A DNA stretch of 64,000 nucleotides from Nocardioides dongkuii (lineage in GTDB: Bacteria > Actinomycetota > Actinomycetes > Propionibacteriales > Nocardioidaceae). Under the pieces are notes generated by a model. It saw only the letters and a program-made list of their open reading frames with translations, ran no database searches and had not been told where the DNA came from. Both the position numbers and the translations under genes were made by a program. The stretch covers positions 1,240,001 to 1,304,000 of the forward strand of contig NZ_CP059903.1 in the NCBI RefSeq assembly GCF_014127485.1, read 5' to 3'. Shown here one piece after another: positions 44,283-53,115 of the stretch (position 1 is the stretch's first letter; every line of letters starts with the position of its first letter).

Positions 44283-45239
44283 TCAGCGCTGCAGCGCCCG
44301 CACCAGCAGGGCGCGGCCGACGGCGCCCAGCGAGGTGCCGCTGGCGGTGCAGGCGTAGGGCAGCACGGAGGTCTCGGTGACGCCCGGCGTGATCGCCGTC
44401 TCGAGGAGCACGAAGGTGCCGTCGGGGGAGACGATGAAGTCGGAGCGGGACAGGTCGCTGAGGCCCAGCACGCGGTGCGCCTCGCGGGCGACCTCGCCGA
44501 GGCGGGTCGTGAGCTCGTCGGGCAGGTCGGGGGTCAGCAGCGAGACGAACTCGGCGGTGTAGCGCGCGCTGAAGTCGAACTCGTGGCCCTTCTCGTACTC
44601 GATCTCCACCGGCGCCAGCGAGGTCAGCCCGTCGGGGCCCTCGAGGCACACGACGCTGACGTCGACGCCGTCGTGGAACCGCTCGACGATCGCGTCCTCG
44701 CAGTAGGCGTAGGTCTCGACGAGGGCGGACGGCAGGGCGCCCAGCCCGTCGACCCCGGTCACGCCGAGGGCGCTGCCGCCGCGGGCGGGCTTGACCACCA
44801 CGCGGGCGCCGAGCCGGTGCATGACGTGCTCCATCAGCGCCGTGGCCCCGATGTCGCGGAAGGTGGTGGCCGACAGGGCGACCCCGGCCGGCACCGGGAT
44901 CCCGGCGCGGTGCAGCAGCTCGCGGGCCGTGCCCTTGTCCCACGCGACCCGGCAGGCGTGGCTGCGCGACCCGACGTACGGCAGGTCGATCAGCTCCAGC
45001 AGCGTCTGGATCTCGCCGTCCTCGCCGAACTGCCCGTGCAGGACGGGGAAGGCCGCGACCACCTTGTCGCGCTCGAGCGCGTGCAGCAACTGGCGGTCGA
45101 AGTCGTAGGCGTGCGCCTCGACGCCCGCCGCCTGCAGCTCGCGGACCAGGTTGCGGCCGCTGGCGAGGGAGACGTCACGCTCGTGGCTGAGGCCTCCGGC
45201 GATCACGGCCACCGGTCCGGGGAGCTCCTCGGTCGTCAT
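44283..45239 (-). CDS. second D-Ala-D-Ala ligase-like ATP-grasp protein
   Basis: A 318-residue paralogue facing ddl with only 15 bp between the stops. It keeps the Ddl frame: IAGGLSHERDVSLASGRN, FPVLHGQFGEDGEIQTLLE, VVKPARGGSALGVTGV and LETAITPGVTETS. It differs at several core positions: the omega-loop reads EFDFSARYTAE, and VNEINTMPGFT is replaced by LLETAITPGVTE. These changes suggest a different second substrate or a regulatory role. ATG 45239. Confidence 0.85.
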   Translation of the reverse strand: MTTEELPGPVAVIAGGLSHERDVSLASGRNLVRELQAAGVEAHAYDFDRQLLHALERDKVVAAFPVLHGQFGEDGEIQTLLELIDLPYVGSRSHACRVAWDKGTARELLHRAGIPVPAGVALSATTFRDIGATALMEHVMHRLGARVVVKPARGGSALGVTGVDGLGALPSALVETYAYCEDAIVERFHDGVDVSVVCLEGPDGLTSLAPVEIEYEKGHEFDFSARYTAEFVSLLTPDLPDELTTRLGEVAREAHRVLGLSDLSRSDFIVSPDGTFVLLETAITPGVTETSVLPYACTASGTSLGAVGRALLVRALQR

Positions 45240-45292
45240 GGGAGGAGCGTCCCACACGGCACCGACGGCGCCGACGGCCCGCGGGAGCGACC

Positions 45293-45529
45293 TCAGATGT
45301 GGACGACGGGGCAGGTCAGCGTGCGGGTGATGCCGTCGAGGGTCTGCACCTTGGCGACGACCAGCTTGCCGAGCTCGTCGACGTTGCGGGCCTCCGCGCG
45401 GACGATGACGTCGTAGGGGCCGGTGACGTCCTCGGCGAGGGTGACGCCCTTCACCTGGGCGATCGCGGTCGCGACCTCGGCGGCCTTGCCGACATCGGTC
45501 TGGATCAGGATGTACGCCTGGACGACCAT
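45293..45529 (-). CDS. stand-alone Lrp/AsnC ligand-binding (RAM) domain protein
   Basis: A 78-residue protein consisting only of the alpha-beta effector fold of Lrp/AsnC regulators (VQAYILIQTDVGKAAEVATAIA, GPYDVIVRAEARNVDELGKLV), with no DNA-binding part. Such proteins may bind amino acids or modulate full-length Lrp partners. ATG 45529 follows GGGAGAAC. It is in the same direction as the Ddl paralogue, 53 bp upstream of it. Confidence 0.85.
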   Translation of the reverse strand: MVVQAYILIQTDVGKAAEVATAIAQVKGVTLAEDVTGPYDVIVRAEARNVDELGKLVVAKVQTLDGITRTLTCPVVHI

Positions 45530-45678
45530 CGTGTTCTCCCTCGGTGGAGCTCGGTGGGGCTGGTGAACGGGGACCCGCCCAGGGCGAGCCCGGAGCGAAG
45601 TCAACCTACCCGGTCCGGCTCGGCTGTCGATAGGCGGCGCAGGTGCCCGCACCCCCGCCCGTCTGGTGGGATGGGGCC

Positions 45679-46629
45679 ATGGCCCTTCCCCCCGACGCGA
45701 CCCTCGGCGACGCCGGCGAGTTCGCGCTGATCGACGAGATCGTCCGCCTGTTCCCGCAGGGCGAGCACGTGCTCCTCGGCCCCGGTGACGACGCGGCCGT
45801 GCTGCGGGTGCGCACCGGCCACGTGGTGGTCTCCACCGACCTGATGGTGGAGGGCCGGCACTTCCGGCGGGACTGGGCCTCGGCCGCCGACGTCGGGCAC
45901 CGGGCGGCCGCGCAGAACCTCTCCGACATCAACGCCATGGGCGGTACGGCGACCTCGCTCACCGTCGGTCTCGCCGCGCCCGCGGACCTCCCCGTGGCCT
46001 GGGCGCTGGACTTCGCCGCGGGCTTCGCGGAGGAGTGCGGCCTGGTCGGCGCCAGCGTGGTCGGCGGCGACTTGACCCGCGCCGACCAGGTCGTGGTCGC
46101 GGTCACCGTCCTCGGGTCGTGCACGCAGGCCCCGGTCGTCCGGTCGGGGGCGGAGCCGGGCGACGTGCTCGCGCTCACCGGCCGCCAGGGCTGGGCCGCC
46201 GGCGGGCTCGCCGTGCTCGGCCGGGGGTTCCGGTCGCCGCGGGTGCTCGTCGAGGCCTACCGGCGCCCGGAGCCGCCGTACGCCGCGGGGCGGGTGGCTG
46301 CGGAGGCCGGCGCGACGTCGATGATCGACGTCTCCGACGGCCTGCTGTCCGAGGCGGGCCACCTCGCGGCCGCCTCCGGCGTCGCGATCGACGTGCGCAC
46401 CGACGCCTTCGAGGTCCCCGAGCCGCTGGTGGCGGTCGGCGCCGCGGTCGGGGCGGACCCGCTGGGGTTCGTGCTGACCGGCGGCGACGACCACGCCCTG
46501 CTCGCGACCTTCCCGGACGCCGGGTCGGTGCCGGAGGGCTGGGCCGTGGTCGGCACCGTCGCCGAGGGGGCGGGCGTCACCGTCGACGGTGCGCCGTACG
46601 ACGGCCCCACAGGCTGGACGCACTTCTGA
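45679..46629 (+). CDS. thiL: thiamine-monophosphate kinase
   Basis: A 316-residue enzyme phosphorylating thiamine phosphate to the active diphosphate. Motifs: LGPGDDAAVL, STDLMVEGRHF, NLSDINAMGG, SMIDVSDGLLSEAGH and LTGGDDHALL. No TPP riboswitch precedes it. ATG 45679. Divergent from the Lrp-domain gene; a repeat copy lies behind its stop. Confidence 0.95.
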   Translation: MALPPDATLGDAGEFALIDEIVRLFPQGEHVLLGPGDDAAVLRVRTGHVVVSTDLMVEGRHFRRDWASAADVGHRAAAQNLSDINAMGGTATSLTVGLAAPADLPVAWALDFAAGFAEECGLVGASVVGGDLTRADQVVVAVTVLGSCTQAPVVRSGAEPGDVLALTGRQGWAAGGLAVLGRGFRSPRVLVEAYRRPEPPYAAGRVAAEAGATSMIDVSDGLLSEAGHLAAASGVAIDVRTDAFEVPEPLVAVGAAVGADPLGFVLTGGDDHALLATFPDAGSVPEGWAVVGTVAEGAGVTVDGAPYDGPTGWTHF

Positions 46630-46672
46630 GCGCGCCTCGTTCGAGCCTGCGAGGACGAGGAGCCACGCGCCA

Positions 46673-46725
46673 GGTCGAGTAGCCCCGCGGCTGAGGAACG
46701 AAGCCGCGACGGGCGTACCGAGACC
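46673..46725. repeat. GGTCGAG repeat family copy after thiL
   Basis: From GGTCGAGTAGCCCCGCGG to GCGTACCGAGACC with an inner GCGGCTGAGG...GAAGCCGC hairpin, in the 225-bp convergent spacer between thiL and rpmB. The remainder up to the rpmB terminator shows no gene. Confidence 0.75.
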
Positions 46726-46811
46726 GAGGACGCGTCAGCGGACTCCCTGATGCCCGAGGGTCGTCATCGCCGAAAGGTACGAGCGCTGTCCCCGGAGATG
46801 GACAAAAGAGA

Positions 46812-46839
46812 AGGCCCCGACCGCGGACGGTCGGGGCCT
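46812..46839 (-). terminator. rpmB intrinsic terminator
   Basis: AGGCCCCGACCG/CGGTCGGGGCCT, a 12-bp perfect stem with a 4-nt loop, followed on the minus strand by TCTCTTTTGTC. It lies 15 bp after the rpmB stop. Confidence 0.88.
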
Positions 46840-46854
46840 CCTCTCACGCGGGGG

Positions 46855-47040
46855 TCAGCGAGTGACCTTGCCCGCCTTCAGGCAGCCGGTGCACACGTTG
46901 AGGCGCTTCGGGGTGCCGTTGACGGTCGCGCGGACGCGCTGGATGTTGGGGTCGAAGCGACGCTTCGTGATCTTGCGCGACCAAGGCCGGTTGTTGCCGA
47001 AGCCCGGCTTCTTGGCGCAGATGTCGCAGACGGCAGCCAC
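46855..47040 (-). CDS. rpmB: 50S ribosomal protein L28
   Basis: A 61-residue L28 of the zinc-binding (C+) form: CDIC at the N-terminus and CTGC near the C-terminus supply the four ligands, with GFGNNRPWSRKITKRRFDPN between. The length is standard for this form. The ATG at 47040 begins MAAVCDIC. It is divergent from the fakA-like gene across 216 bp that hold both promoters and no other gene. Confidence 0.96.
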   Translation of the reverse strand: MAAVCDICAKKPGFGNNRPWSRKITKRRFDPNIQRVRATVNGTPKRLNVCTGCLKAGKVTR

Positions 47041-47256
47041 CGTGAACTCCTGATGGATCGAGGTTTGTGTACTGGTGTGGAATGAGGGGCCCGACCAGCG
47101 GGCAACCGCACCAGCGTATCCGACGGTCCGGGGACCCGGCGAATCGAGCAGGGCGCCCGACGTCGGCTGCCGAGACTACCCTTCTGCCACGTCGGTACGA
47201 CCGGCGGCAGGCGACGAGCAGATCCCCAGCAGACGACAGCGACGGAGAGGACGGCG

Positions 47257-48924
47257 ATGGAGGTCCCCGGCGGGAGCGTCCAGCTCCCGATCGTGCTGCG
47301 CTTCGTCGACATCGCCGTCGACGCGCTGGCCGGCGCGCGCGAGGAGATCGACGCGCTGAACGTCTACCCGGTGCCCGACGGCGACACCGGCACGAACATG
47401 TACCTCACCGTCTCCGCGGCCCGCGACGCGATCCGCGACGCCACCGGCGGCGGCGACCCGGGCGCCGACCTGGTCGCGGCCCTGGCCGCCCTGAGCCGCG
47501 GTGCGCTGCTCGGCGCACGCGGCAACTCCGGGGTGATCCTCAGCGAGATGCTGGGCGCGATCGCCCGCCGGCTGTCCCACGCCCGGCCCGACGAGCGCAA
47601 CGCGGTGGTGATGGCCGAGGCCCTGCAGCAGGCCACCGACGCCAGCTACGCCGCGGTCGGCACTCCGGTCGAGGGCACGATGCTCACCGTCGCGCGGGCG
47701 GCGTCCGACGCCGCGATGGAGGTCGTCAAGGACTCCTCGGTCCGGGCGCGCGACGTGTTCGCCGCGGCCGCGGCCGCGGCGCGGGAGGCGCTGGCACGCA
47801 CCCCCGAGCAGCTGCGGATGCTGGCCGACGCCGGGGTCGTGGACGCCGGCGGGCGCGGGTTCAGCGTCGTCCTCGACGCGGCCGAGACCGTGCTCACCGG
47901 GCGCCGCCCGGTCCCGGTGACCAGCCCGATCGGCACCCGCACCATCCCGGTGCCGCTGGCGACGGGCGCGGGCGCCGACGAGCTGCGTCCCGACGGGCCG
48001 TCGTACGAGGTGATGTACCTCCTCGACGCCGAGGACGACCGGGTGCCGGCGCTGCGCGAGCGGCTGGGGCCGCTGGGCGACTCCCTCGTCGTCGTGGGCG
48101 GCGAGGGCCTGTGGAATGTCCACGTGCACGTCGACGACGTCGGGGCGGCGATCGAGGCTGGCATCGAGGCCGGCCGGCCCCACCGGGTGCGGGTCACCCA
48201 CTTCGCCGAGCAGGTCGCCCAGGCCCGGTCGCGGCCCGACGAGGCCCGCTCCGGTCGGCGGATCGTCGCGGTCTCCGCCGGTCCCGGCCTCGCGCGGCTC
48301 TTCGAGGAGGCCGGCGCCGTGGTCGTGCCGGGCGGTCCCGGACGCCGACCCTCCACCGGCCAGGTCCTCGAGGCGATCACCTCGTGCGGCGCCTGCGAGG
48401 TGGTGCTGCTGCCCAACGACCCCGACTCCGTGCGGGTCGCCCACATCGCGGCGTCCACCGCCGAGGCCGACGCCGACGACGGGCTGCGCGTGGCGGTGAT
48501 CCCGTCCCAGGCCCAGGTGCAGGGCCTCGCCGCGATCGCCGTCCACGAGCCGGGCCGGGCGTTCGACCAGGACGTGCTCGAGATGACCGCCACCGCCCGG
48601 CACGCCCGGCACGGTGCGGTGACCGTCGCGGCCCGCCAGGCGATGACGATGGCCGGGCCGTGCGAGCCCGGCGACGCCCTCGGGGTCCTGGCGGGCGACT
48701 TCGTCGTCGTCGGCTCCGACCTGTACGACGTGGCCACCGACGTCCTCGACCGGCTGCTGGGCGGCGGCGGCGAGCTGGTCACCCTGGTGGCCGGCGCGGA
48801 CGACGCGGAGGGCTCGCTCGCCACCCGGGTCGCCGGGTACGTCGAGCGGCACCACCCCGCCGTCGACGTCGTGGTCTACGACGGCGGCCAGGAGCGCTAC
48901 CCCCTCCTGGTCTCGGTCGAGTGA
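47257..48924 (+). CDS. DAK2/DegV-domain protein, fatty-acid kinase FakA-like
   Basis: A 555-residue protein with an N-terminal DAK2 kinase domain (about 10-200: LNVYPVPDGDTGTNMYLT, GARGNSGVILSE) and a C-terminal DegV-like part (from about 330). FakA phosphorylates fatty acids bound to FakB; in actinobacteria the role is inferred. ATG 47257 follows GGAGAGGACGGCG. It is coupled to recG by a 4-bp overlap, a common actinobacterial arrangement. Confidence 0.88.
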   Translation: MEVPGGSVQLPIVLRFVDIAVDALAGAREEIDALNVYPVPDGDTGTNMYLTVSAARDAIRDATGGGDPGADLVAALAALSRGALLGARGNSGVILSEMLGAIARRLSHARPDERNAVVMAEALQQATDASYAAVGTPVEGTMLTVARAASDAAMEVVKDSSVRARDVFAAAAAAAREALARTPEQLRMLADAGVVDAGGRGFSVVLDAAETVLTGRRPVPVTSPIGTRTIPVPLATGAGADELRPDGPSYEVMYLLDAEDDRVPALRERLGPLGDSLVVVGGEGLWNVHVHVDDVGAAIEAGIEAGRPHRVRVTHFAEQVAQARSRPDEARSGRRIVAVSAGPGLARLFEEAGAVVVPGGPGRRPSTGQVLEAITSCGACEVVLLPNDPDSVRVAHIAASTAEADADDGLRVAVIPSQAQVQGLAAIAVHEPGRAFDQDVLEMTATARHARHGAVTVAARQAMTMAGPCEPGDALGVLAGDFVVVGSDLYDVATDVLDRLLGGGGELVTLVAGADDAEGSLATRVAGYVERHHPAVDVVVYDGGQERYPLLVSVE

Positions 48925-51149
48925 TCTCCCTCGACTCGCCGATCGCGACCGTCTTCGGCGACCAGACCAAGAAGCGCGACCTCGTCGTCAAGGGGCTCGG
49001 CATCGAGACCGTGGGCGACCTGCTGCGCCACTTCCCGCGGCGCTACCTCGAGACCGGCGAGCTGACCAAGGTCGACGACCTCGAGGTCGGCCAGCTGCTG
49101 ACCGTGGTGGGCCAGGTCGTCAAGAGCGACCTCAACACCTACCGCGACCGCCGCACGGGGAACACGGCGTACCGCCTGGACGTGGTGCTCAGCACCGACG
49201 GCCCGACGTTGCGGATGTCGTTCTTCGCCAAGAGCAAGGGCACGGCGCAGTGGCACGCCTCGCGGCTCCCGCGGGGTCGGCGGGGGGTCTTCGTCGGCCA
49301 GGTCAGCTCCTTCCAGGGCAGCTGGCAGCTGACGAACCCCAGCATGACCCTCTTCGGCGCCGACGAGGACGGCGTCGAGGCCCCCGACGGGCTGGGCGCG
49401 CTGTTCCCGATCTACCCGCTGACCAAGGGGGTGGAGTCGTGGGACCTCCAGCGCGCGGTGACCTTCGCCCGCACCGTCCTCGACGACGTCCCCGAGCTGC
49501 TCCCGCTCGAGGTGCGCGAGCGGCAGGGGCTGATCGAGGCGCGGACCGCGCTGAACTGGATCCACGCGCCCGACGACCAGGCCCAGGTCGGAGCCGCGCG
49601 CAAGCGCTACCGGTTCGAGGAGGCCCTGGTCACCCAGCTGGTGCTGGGCCGCCGGCGCCGCGCGCTGCAGGCCCAGGGCGCCCGCGCCCGCACCGGCGGC
49701 GGGGGACTGCTCGCGGCGTTCGACGCCCGGCTGCCGTTCGAGCTCACCGCGGGCCAGCGCACGGTCGGCGCCGAGATCGAGGCCGACCTCGCGCAGCCGC
49801 ACCCGATGAACCGGCTGCTCCAGGGCGAGGTGGGGTCCGGCAAGACGCTGGTGGCGCTGCGGGCGATGCTGCGGGTCGTCGACTCCGGCGGGCAGGCCGC
49901 GCTGCTCGCGCCCACCGAGGTGCTCGCGCAGCAGCACCACCGCTCGATCACCGCGATGCTCGGCGACCTCGCCGGCGGCGGGATGCTCGGCGGCGCCGCC
50001 GAGGCCACCTCCGTCGAGCTGCTCACCGGGTCGATGACCAAGACCCAGCGCACCGCGCCGATGAGCCGGCTCGGCAGCGGCGAGGCCGGCATCGTCATCG
50101 GCACCCACGCCCTGCTCGAGGACACGGTGCAGTTCGCCGACCTCGGCCTCGTCGTCGTCGACGAGCAGCACCGGTTCGGGGTCGAGCAGCGCGCCGCGCT
50201 CACCGACAAGGCGGGGTCGCCGCCGCACGTGCTGGTGATGACCGCGACGCCGATCCCGCGGACGGTCGCGATGACGGTCTTCGGCGACCTCGAGACCTCG
50301 GTCCTCACCGAGCTCCCCGCCGGCCGCGCGCCGATCCAGACCAACGTCGTCCCGCTCGCCGAGCACCCCTCGTGGATGGGCCGGGTCTGGCAGCGGGTGC
50401 GCGAGGAGGTCGAGCGCGGCCACCAGGCGTACGTCGTGTGCCCGCGGATCAGCGGCGACGTCCAGGAGGCGGGGGAGAGCGACCAGCTCGACCTCGACGA
50501 GGACGGCGCAGCGCGTCCCCCCGCCACCGGGCCGGCCCCGCTGGCCGCGGTCGAGGAGGTCGCGGCGGAGCTGTCCACGGGTCCGCTGGCCGACCTGCGC
50601 GTCGCCGTGCTGCACGGCCGGCTGGCGCCCGACGAGAAGGACCGCACCATGCGCGCCTTCGCCGCGGGGGAGATCGACGTGCTCGTCTCCACCACCGTCA
50701 TCGAGGTCGGCGTCGACGTCGCCAACGCCACGGCGATGGTGCTGCTCGACGCCGACCGGTTCGGCGTCTCCCAGCTCCACCAGCTGCGCGGGCGGGTGGG
50801 CCGTGGCGGCCACCCGGGCCTGTGCCTGCTGGTCAGCCGCGCCGAGGGCGGCAGCCCCGCCCGCGACCGCCTCGACGCCGTCGCGTCGACGACCGACGGC
50901 TTCGAGCTGAGCCGGGTCGACCTCGAGCAGCGGCGCGAGGGCGACGTCCTGGGGGCGTCGCAGTCGGGCTTTCGCTCCAGCCTGCAGAGCCTGCGCGTGC
51001 TGCGCGACGAGAAGACCATCGTCGCCGCCCGCGAGGAGGCCGGCCGGCTCCTCGACGCCGACCCCGACCTGGTCGGCTTCCCCGAGCTGGAGGCCGAGGT
51101 CTCCCGCTGGGAGGCGTCGGTGCGCTCCGAGTTCCTGGACAAGTCGTGA
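48921..51149 (+). CDS. recG: ATP-dependent DNA helicase RecG
   Basis: A 742-residue fork-regression helicase: an N-terminal wedge/OB domain (LLTVVGQVVKSDLNTYRDRR), Walker A GEVGSGKTLVALRAM, DEQH box VVVDEQHRFG, motif III TATPIPRT, and motif VI LHQLRGRVGRGG. It includes an acidic/Pro insert around 515-545. GTG 48921 overlaps the fakA-like stop; its own stop overlaps rsmD. Confidence 0.96.
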   Translation: MISLDSPIATVFGDQTKKRDLVVKGLGIETVGDLLRHFPRRYLETGELTKVDDLEVGQLLTVVGQVVKSDLNTYRDRRTGNTAYRLDVVLSTDGPTLRMSFFAKSKGTAQWHASRLPRGRRGVFVGQVSSFQGSWQLTNPSMTLFGADEDGVEAPDGLGALFPIYPLTKGVESWDLQRAVTFARTVLDDVPELLPLEVRERQGLIEARTALNWIHAPDDQAQVGAARKRYRFEEALVTQLVLGRRRRALQAQGARARTGGGGLLAAFDARLPFELTAGQRTVGAEIEADLAQPHPMNRLLQGEVGSGKTLVALRAMLRVVDSGGQAALLAPTEVLAQQHHRSITAMLGDLAGGGMLGGAAEATSVELLTGSMTKTQRTAPMSRLGSGEAGIVIGTHALLEDTVQFADLGLVVVDEQHRFGVEQRAALTDKAGSPPHVLVMTATPIPRTVAMTVFGDLETSVLTELPAGRAPIQTNVVPLAEHPSWMGRVWQRVREEVERGHQAYVVCPRISGDVQEAGESDQLDLDEDGAARPPATGPAPLAAVEEVAAELSTGPLADLRVAVLHGRLAPDEKDRTMRAFAAGEIDVLVSTTVIEVGVDVANATAMVLLDADRFGVSQLHQLRGRVGRGGHPGLCLLVSRAEGGSPARDRLDAVASTTDGFELSRVDLEQRREGDVLGASQSGFRSSLQSLRVLRDEKTIVAAREEAGRLLDADPDLVGFPELEAEVSRWEASVRSEFLDKS

Positions 51150-51736
51150 CGCGCATCATCGGCGGCACGGCCGGCGGTCGGCGCCTGGACACGCCGCGTG
51201 GCGCGAGCACCCGTCCCACCAGCGACCGGGTGCGCGAGGCGCTGTTCTCCGCGGTCGAGTCGTGGTGCGGCTCGCTGCACGGGCTGCGCTTCCTCGACCT
51301 GTACGCCGGGTCGGGCGCCGTCGGCCTGGAGGCCTGGTCGCGCGGGGCCGGGGTGGTGACGCTGGTCGAGTCCGACCGGCGTACCGCGGCCCTGATCACC
51401 GCCAACGCGCGGTCGCTCGGCTTCCCCCGCGCCGAGGTCGTCACGGCGTCGGTGGCGAGCACGCTCCAGCGGCGGCCCGCGGCGCCGTACGACGTGGTCT
51501 TCAGCGACCCGCCGTACCCCCTCGACGACGCCGCGGTCGAGGCCGACCTCCGCGCCCTGGTCGACCACGGCTGGCTGGTGCCCGGTGCGCTGGTGGTCCT
51601 CGAGCGCTCGGTGCGCAGCCCGGAGCCCGCCTGGCCGCCGGGGCTGCGCGGCGACCGACGGCGCAAGTACGGCGAGACGGTGCTTTGGTACGGTCACGCC
51701 GCCGATCCCGACGACCCCGACCACGACCAGGAGTGA
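51146..51736 (+). CDS. rsmD: 16S rRNA (guanine966-N2)-methyltransferase
   Basis: A 196-residue SAM enzyme with LDLYAGSGAVGLEAWSRGA (motif I) and the N6/N2 methyltransferase motif FSDPPYPLDD. The N-terminus TRIIGGTAGGRRLDTPRG is typical of RsmD. GTG 51146 overlaps the recG stop (GTGA). coaD follows 5 bp downstream, a pairing conserved across bacteria. Confidence 0.95.
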   Translation: MTRIIGGTAGGRRLDTPRGASTRPTSDRVREALFSAVESWCGSLHGLRFLDLYAGSGAVGLEAWSRGAGVVTLVESDRRTAALITANARSLGFPRAEVVTASVASTLQRRPAAPYDVVFSDPPYPLDDAAVEADLRALVDHGWLVPGALVVLERSVRSPEPAWPPGLRGDRRRKYGETVLWYGHAADPDDPDHDQE

Positions 51737-51741
51737 CCCAC

Positions 51742-52242
51742 GTGCGACGAGCCGTCTGCCCCGGTTCCTTCGACCCCGTCACCCACGGCCACCTCGACAT
51801 CATCGAGCGCGCGGCGAACCTCTTCGACGAGGTCGTGGTGGCGGTCGGCGTCAACGCCTCCAAGCGCCGCCTGTTCACCGCCGAGGAGCGGATGGGCATG
51901 CTCGAGCAGGCCTGCGCCGGGTTCCCGAACGTGCGGGTCGCGGGCTTCAGCGGGCTGCTCACGACGTTCTGCCAGGAGCACGACATCCACGCGATCGTGA
52001 AGGGCCTGCGCGCGGTCTCCGACTTCGACTACGAGCTGCAGATGGCGCAGATGAACTCCTCGCTCACCGACGTCGAGACGGTGTTCGTGCCGACCAGCCC
52101 GGAGTACTCCTTCCTCGCCTCGAGCCTGGTCAAGGAGGTCGCCTCGTTCGGCGGCGACGTCTCCGCGTTCGTGCCCGGCTTCGTCCTGGCCCGGCTCACG
52201 GCCCGCCTCGACGAGGTCGCGGCCCGCCCGCAGGACGCCTGA
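51742..52242 (+). CDS. coaD: phosphopantetheine adenylyltransferase
   Basis: A 166-residue nucleotidyltransferase of coenzyme A synthesis. It has the CPGSFDPVTHGHLDII start with the HxGH-type THGH motif, KGLRAVSDFDYELQMAQMN, and EYSFLASSLVKEVA. GTG at 51742 follows CAGGAGTG. It is the last gene of the fakA/recG/rsmD/coaD unit. Confidence 0.97.
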   Translation: MRRAVCPGSFDPVTHGHLDIIERAANLFDEVVVAVGVNASKRRLFTAEERMGMLEQACAGFPNVRVAGFSGLLTTFCQEHDIHAIVKGLRAVSDFDYELQMAQMNSSLTDVETVFVPTSPEYSFLASSLVKEVASFGGDVSAFVPGFVLARLTARLDEVAARPQDA

Positions 52243-52311
52243 GCCGGCGTACCCCGCCCGCTGGTTTGGTCGCGGGTCCGTCGGACGGATAGCATTCCCG
52301 ACGATCTGTTC

Positions 52312-52887
52312 GTGCCCGGACCCGGAAGTGAACCCCTGACCAGCCTGGACCCGAAAGCGCCGCTCGTGCTCGACACCCGCGAGCTCGGCCGCCGCGCGGG
52401 GTCCCAGCACCAGGTGTCGCCCACGGTGCCGGCGCCGACAGATCTGGGCATCGAGGTCCTTCGTGTCCCCGAGGGTGCGCCGGTCGATCTGGACCTGCGC
52501 CTCGAGGCGGTCATGGAAGGGGTCCTGGTCACGGGCACGGCGCGAGCCGAGCTCGAGGGCGAGTGCGCGCGGTGCCTGGAACCGATCTCCGAGGAGTTGG
52601 AGGTCACGTTCCAGGAGCTGTTCGTGTACGACGACTCACGTGACGCGGACCTCGACCGGGAGGATGACGACGTCAGCAAGCTGGAGGACGACCTGCTCGA
52701 CCTCGAGCCGCTGCTGCGGGACGCGGTGGTGCTCGCACTGCCGTTCCAGCCGCTGTGCCAGGACGACTGTCCCGGGTTGTGCCCCGAGTGTGGGGCCCGG
52801 CTCGCGGACGACCCGGATCACACGCACGACGAGCCGATCGACCCTCGGTGGGCCGGACTGGCCGCACTGAAGAACGACGACGACTAG
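52312..52887 (+). CDS. YceD/DUF177 family protein
   Basis: A 191-residue protein with the conserved GECARCLEPISEELEV (CxxC) and a second Cys cluster QDDCPGLCPECG, probably a zinc site. In bacteria and plastids YceD/DUF177 is linked to 23S rRNA processing and is almost always next to rpmF, as here (42 bp). GTG 52312 lies behind a TAGCAT box (52290-52295); the first 15 residues are not conserved, so the start could be slightly downstream. Confidence 0.88.
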   Translation: MPGPGSEPLTSLDPKAPLVLDTRELGRRAGSQHQVSPTVPAPTDLGIEVLRVPEGAPVDLDLRLEAVMEGVLVTGTARAELEGECARCLEPISEELEVTFQELFVYDDSRDADLDREDDDVSKLEDDLLDLEPLLRDAVVLALPFQPLCQDDCPGLCPECGARLADDPDHTHDEPIDPRWAGLAALKNDDD

Positions 52888-52929
52888 AGATCGAGGCCGG
52901 ACCCCCGGCCACGGACCAAGGAGAAAACA

Positions 52930-53115
52930 GTGGCTGTCCCGAAGCGGAAGATGTCGCGCAGCAACACCCGTCACCGGCGCTCGGCGTGGAAGGCTGTCGC
53001 CCCCACGCTGGTGACCTGCGCGAACCCCGCCTGTGGTGCCAAGCACCTGCCGCACCGCGCGTGCAGCACGTGCGGCCAGTACGGCGCCCGCGCCGACCGT
53101 CGTCAGGTCCTCTGA
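52930..53115 (+). CDS. rpmF: 50S ribosomal protein L32
   Basis: A 61-residue L32: [20 protein letters not shown] start and a four-Cys zinc ribbon (CANPAC and CSTC). GTG 52930 has an AAGGAG site. The rnc frame overlaps its end; see the rnc entry for the start problem. Confidence 0.97.
   Translation: MAVPKRKMSRSNTRHRRSAWKAVAPTLVTCANPACGAKHLPHRACSTCGQYGARADRRQVL

Noticed and set aside
45530-45678. TPP riboswitch before thiL
   Set aside because: No CUGAGA-type core or matching stems were found in the spacer.
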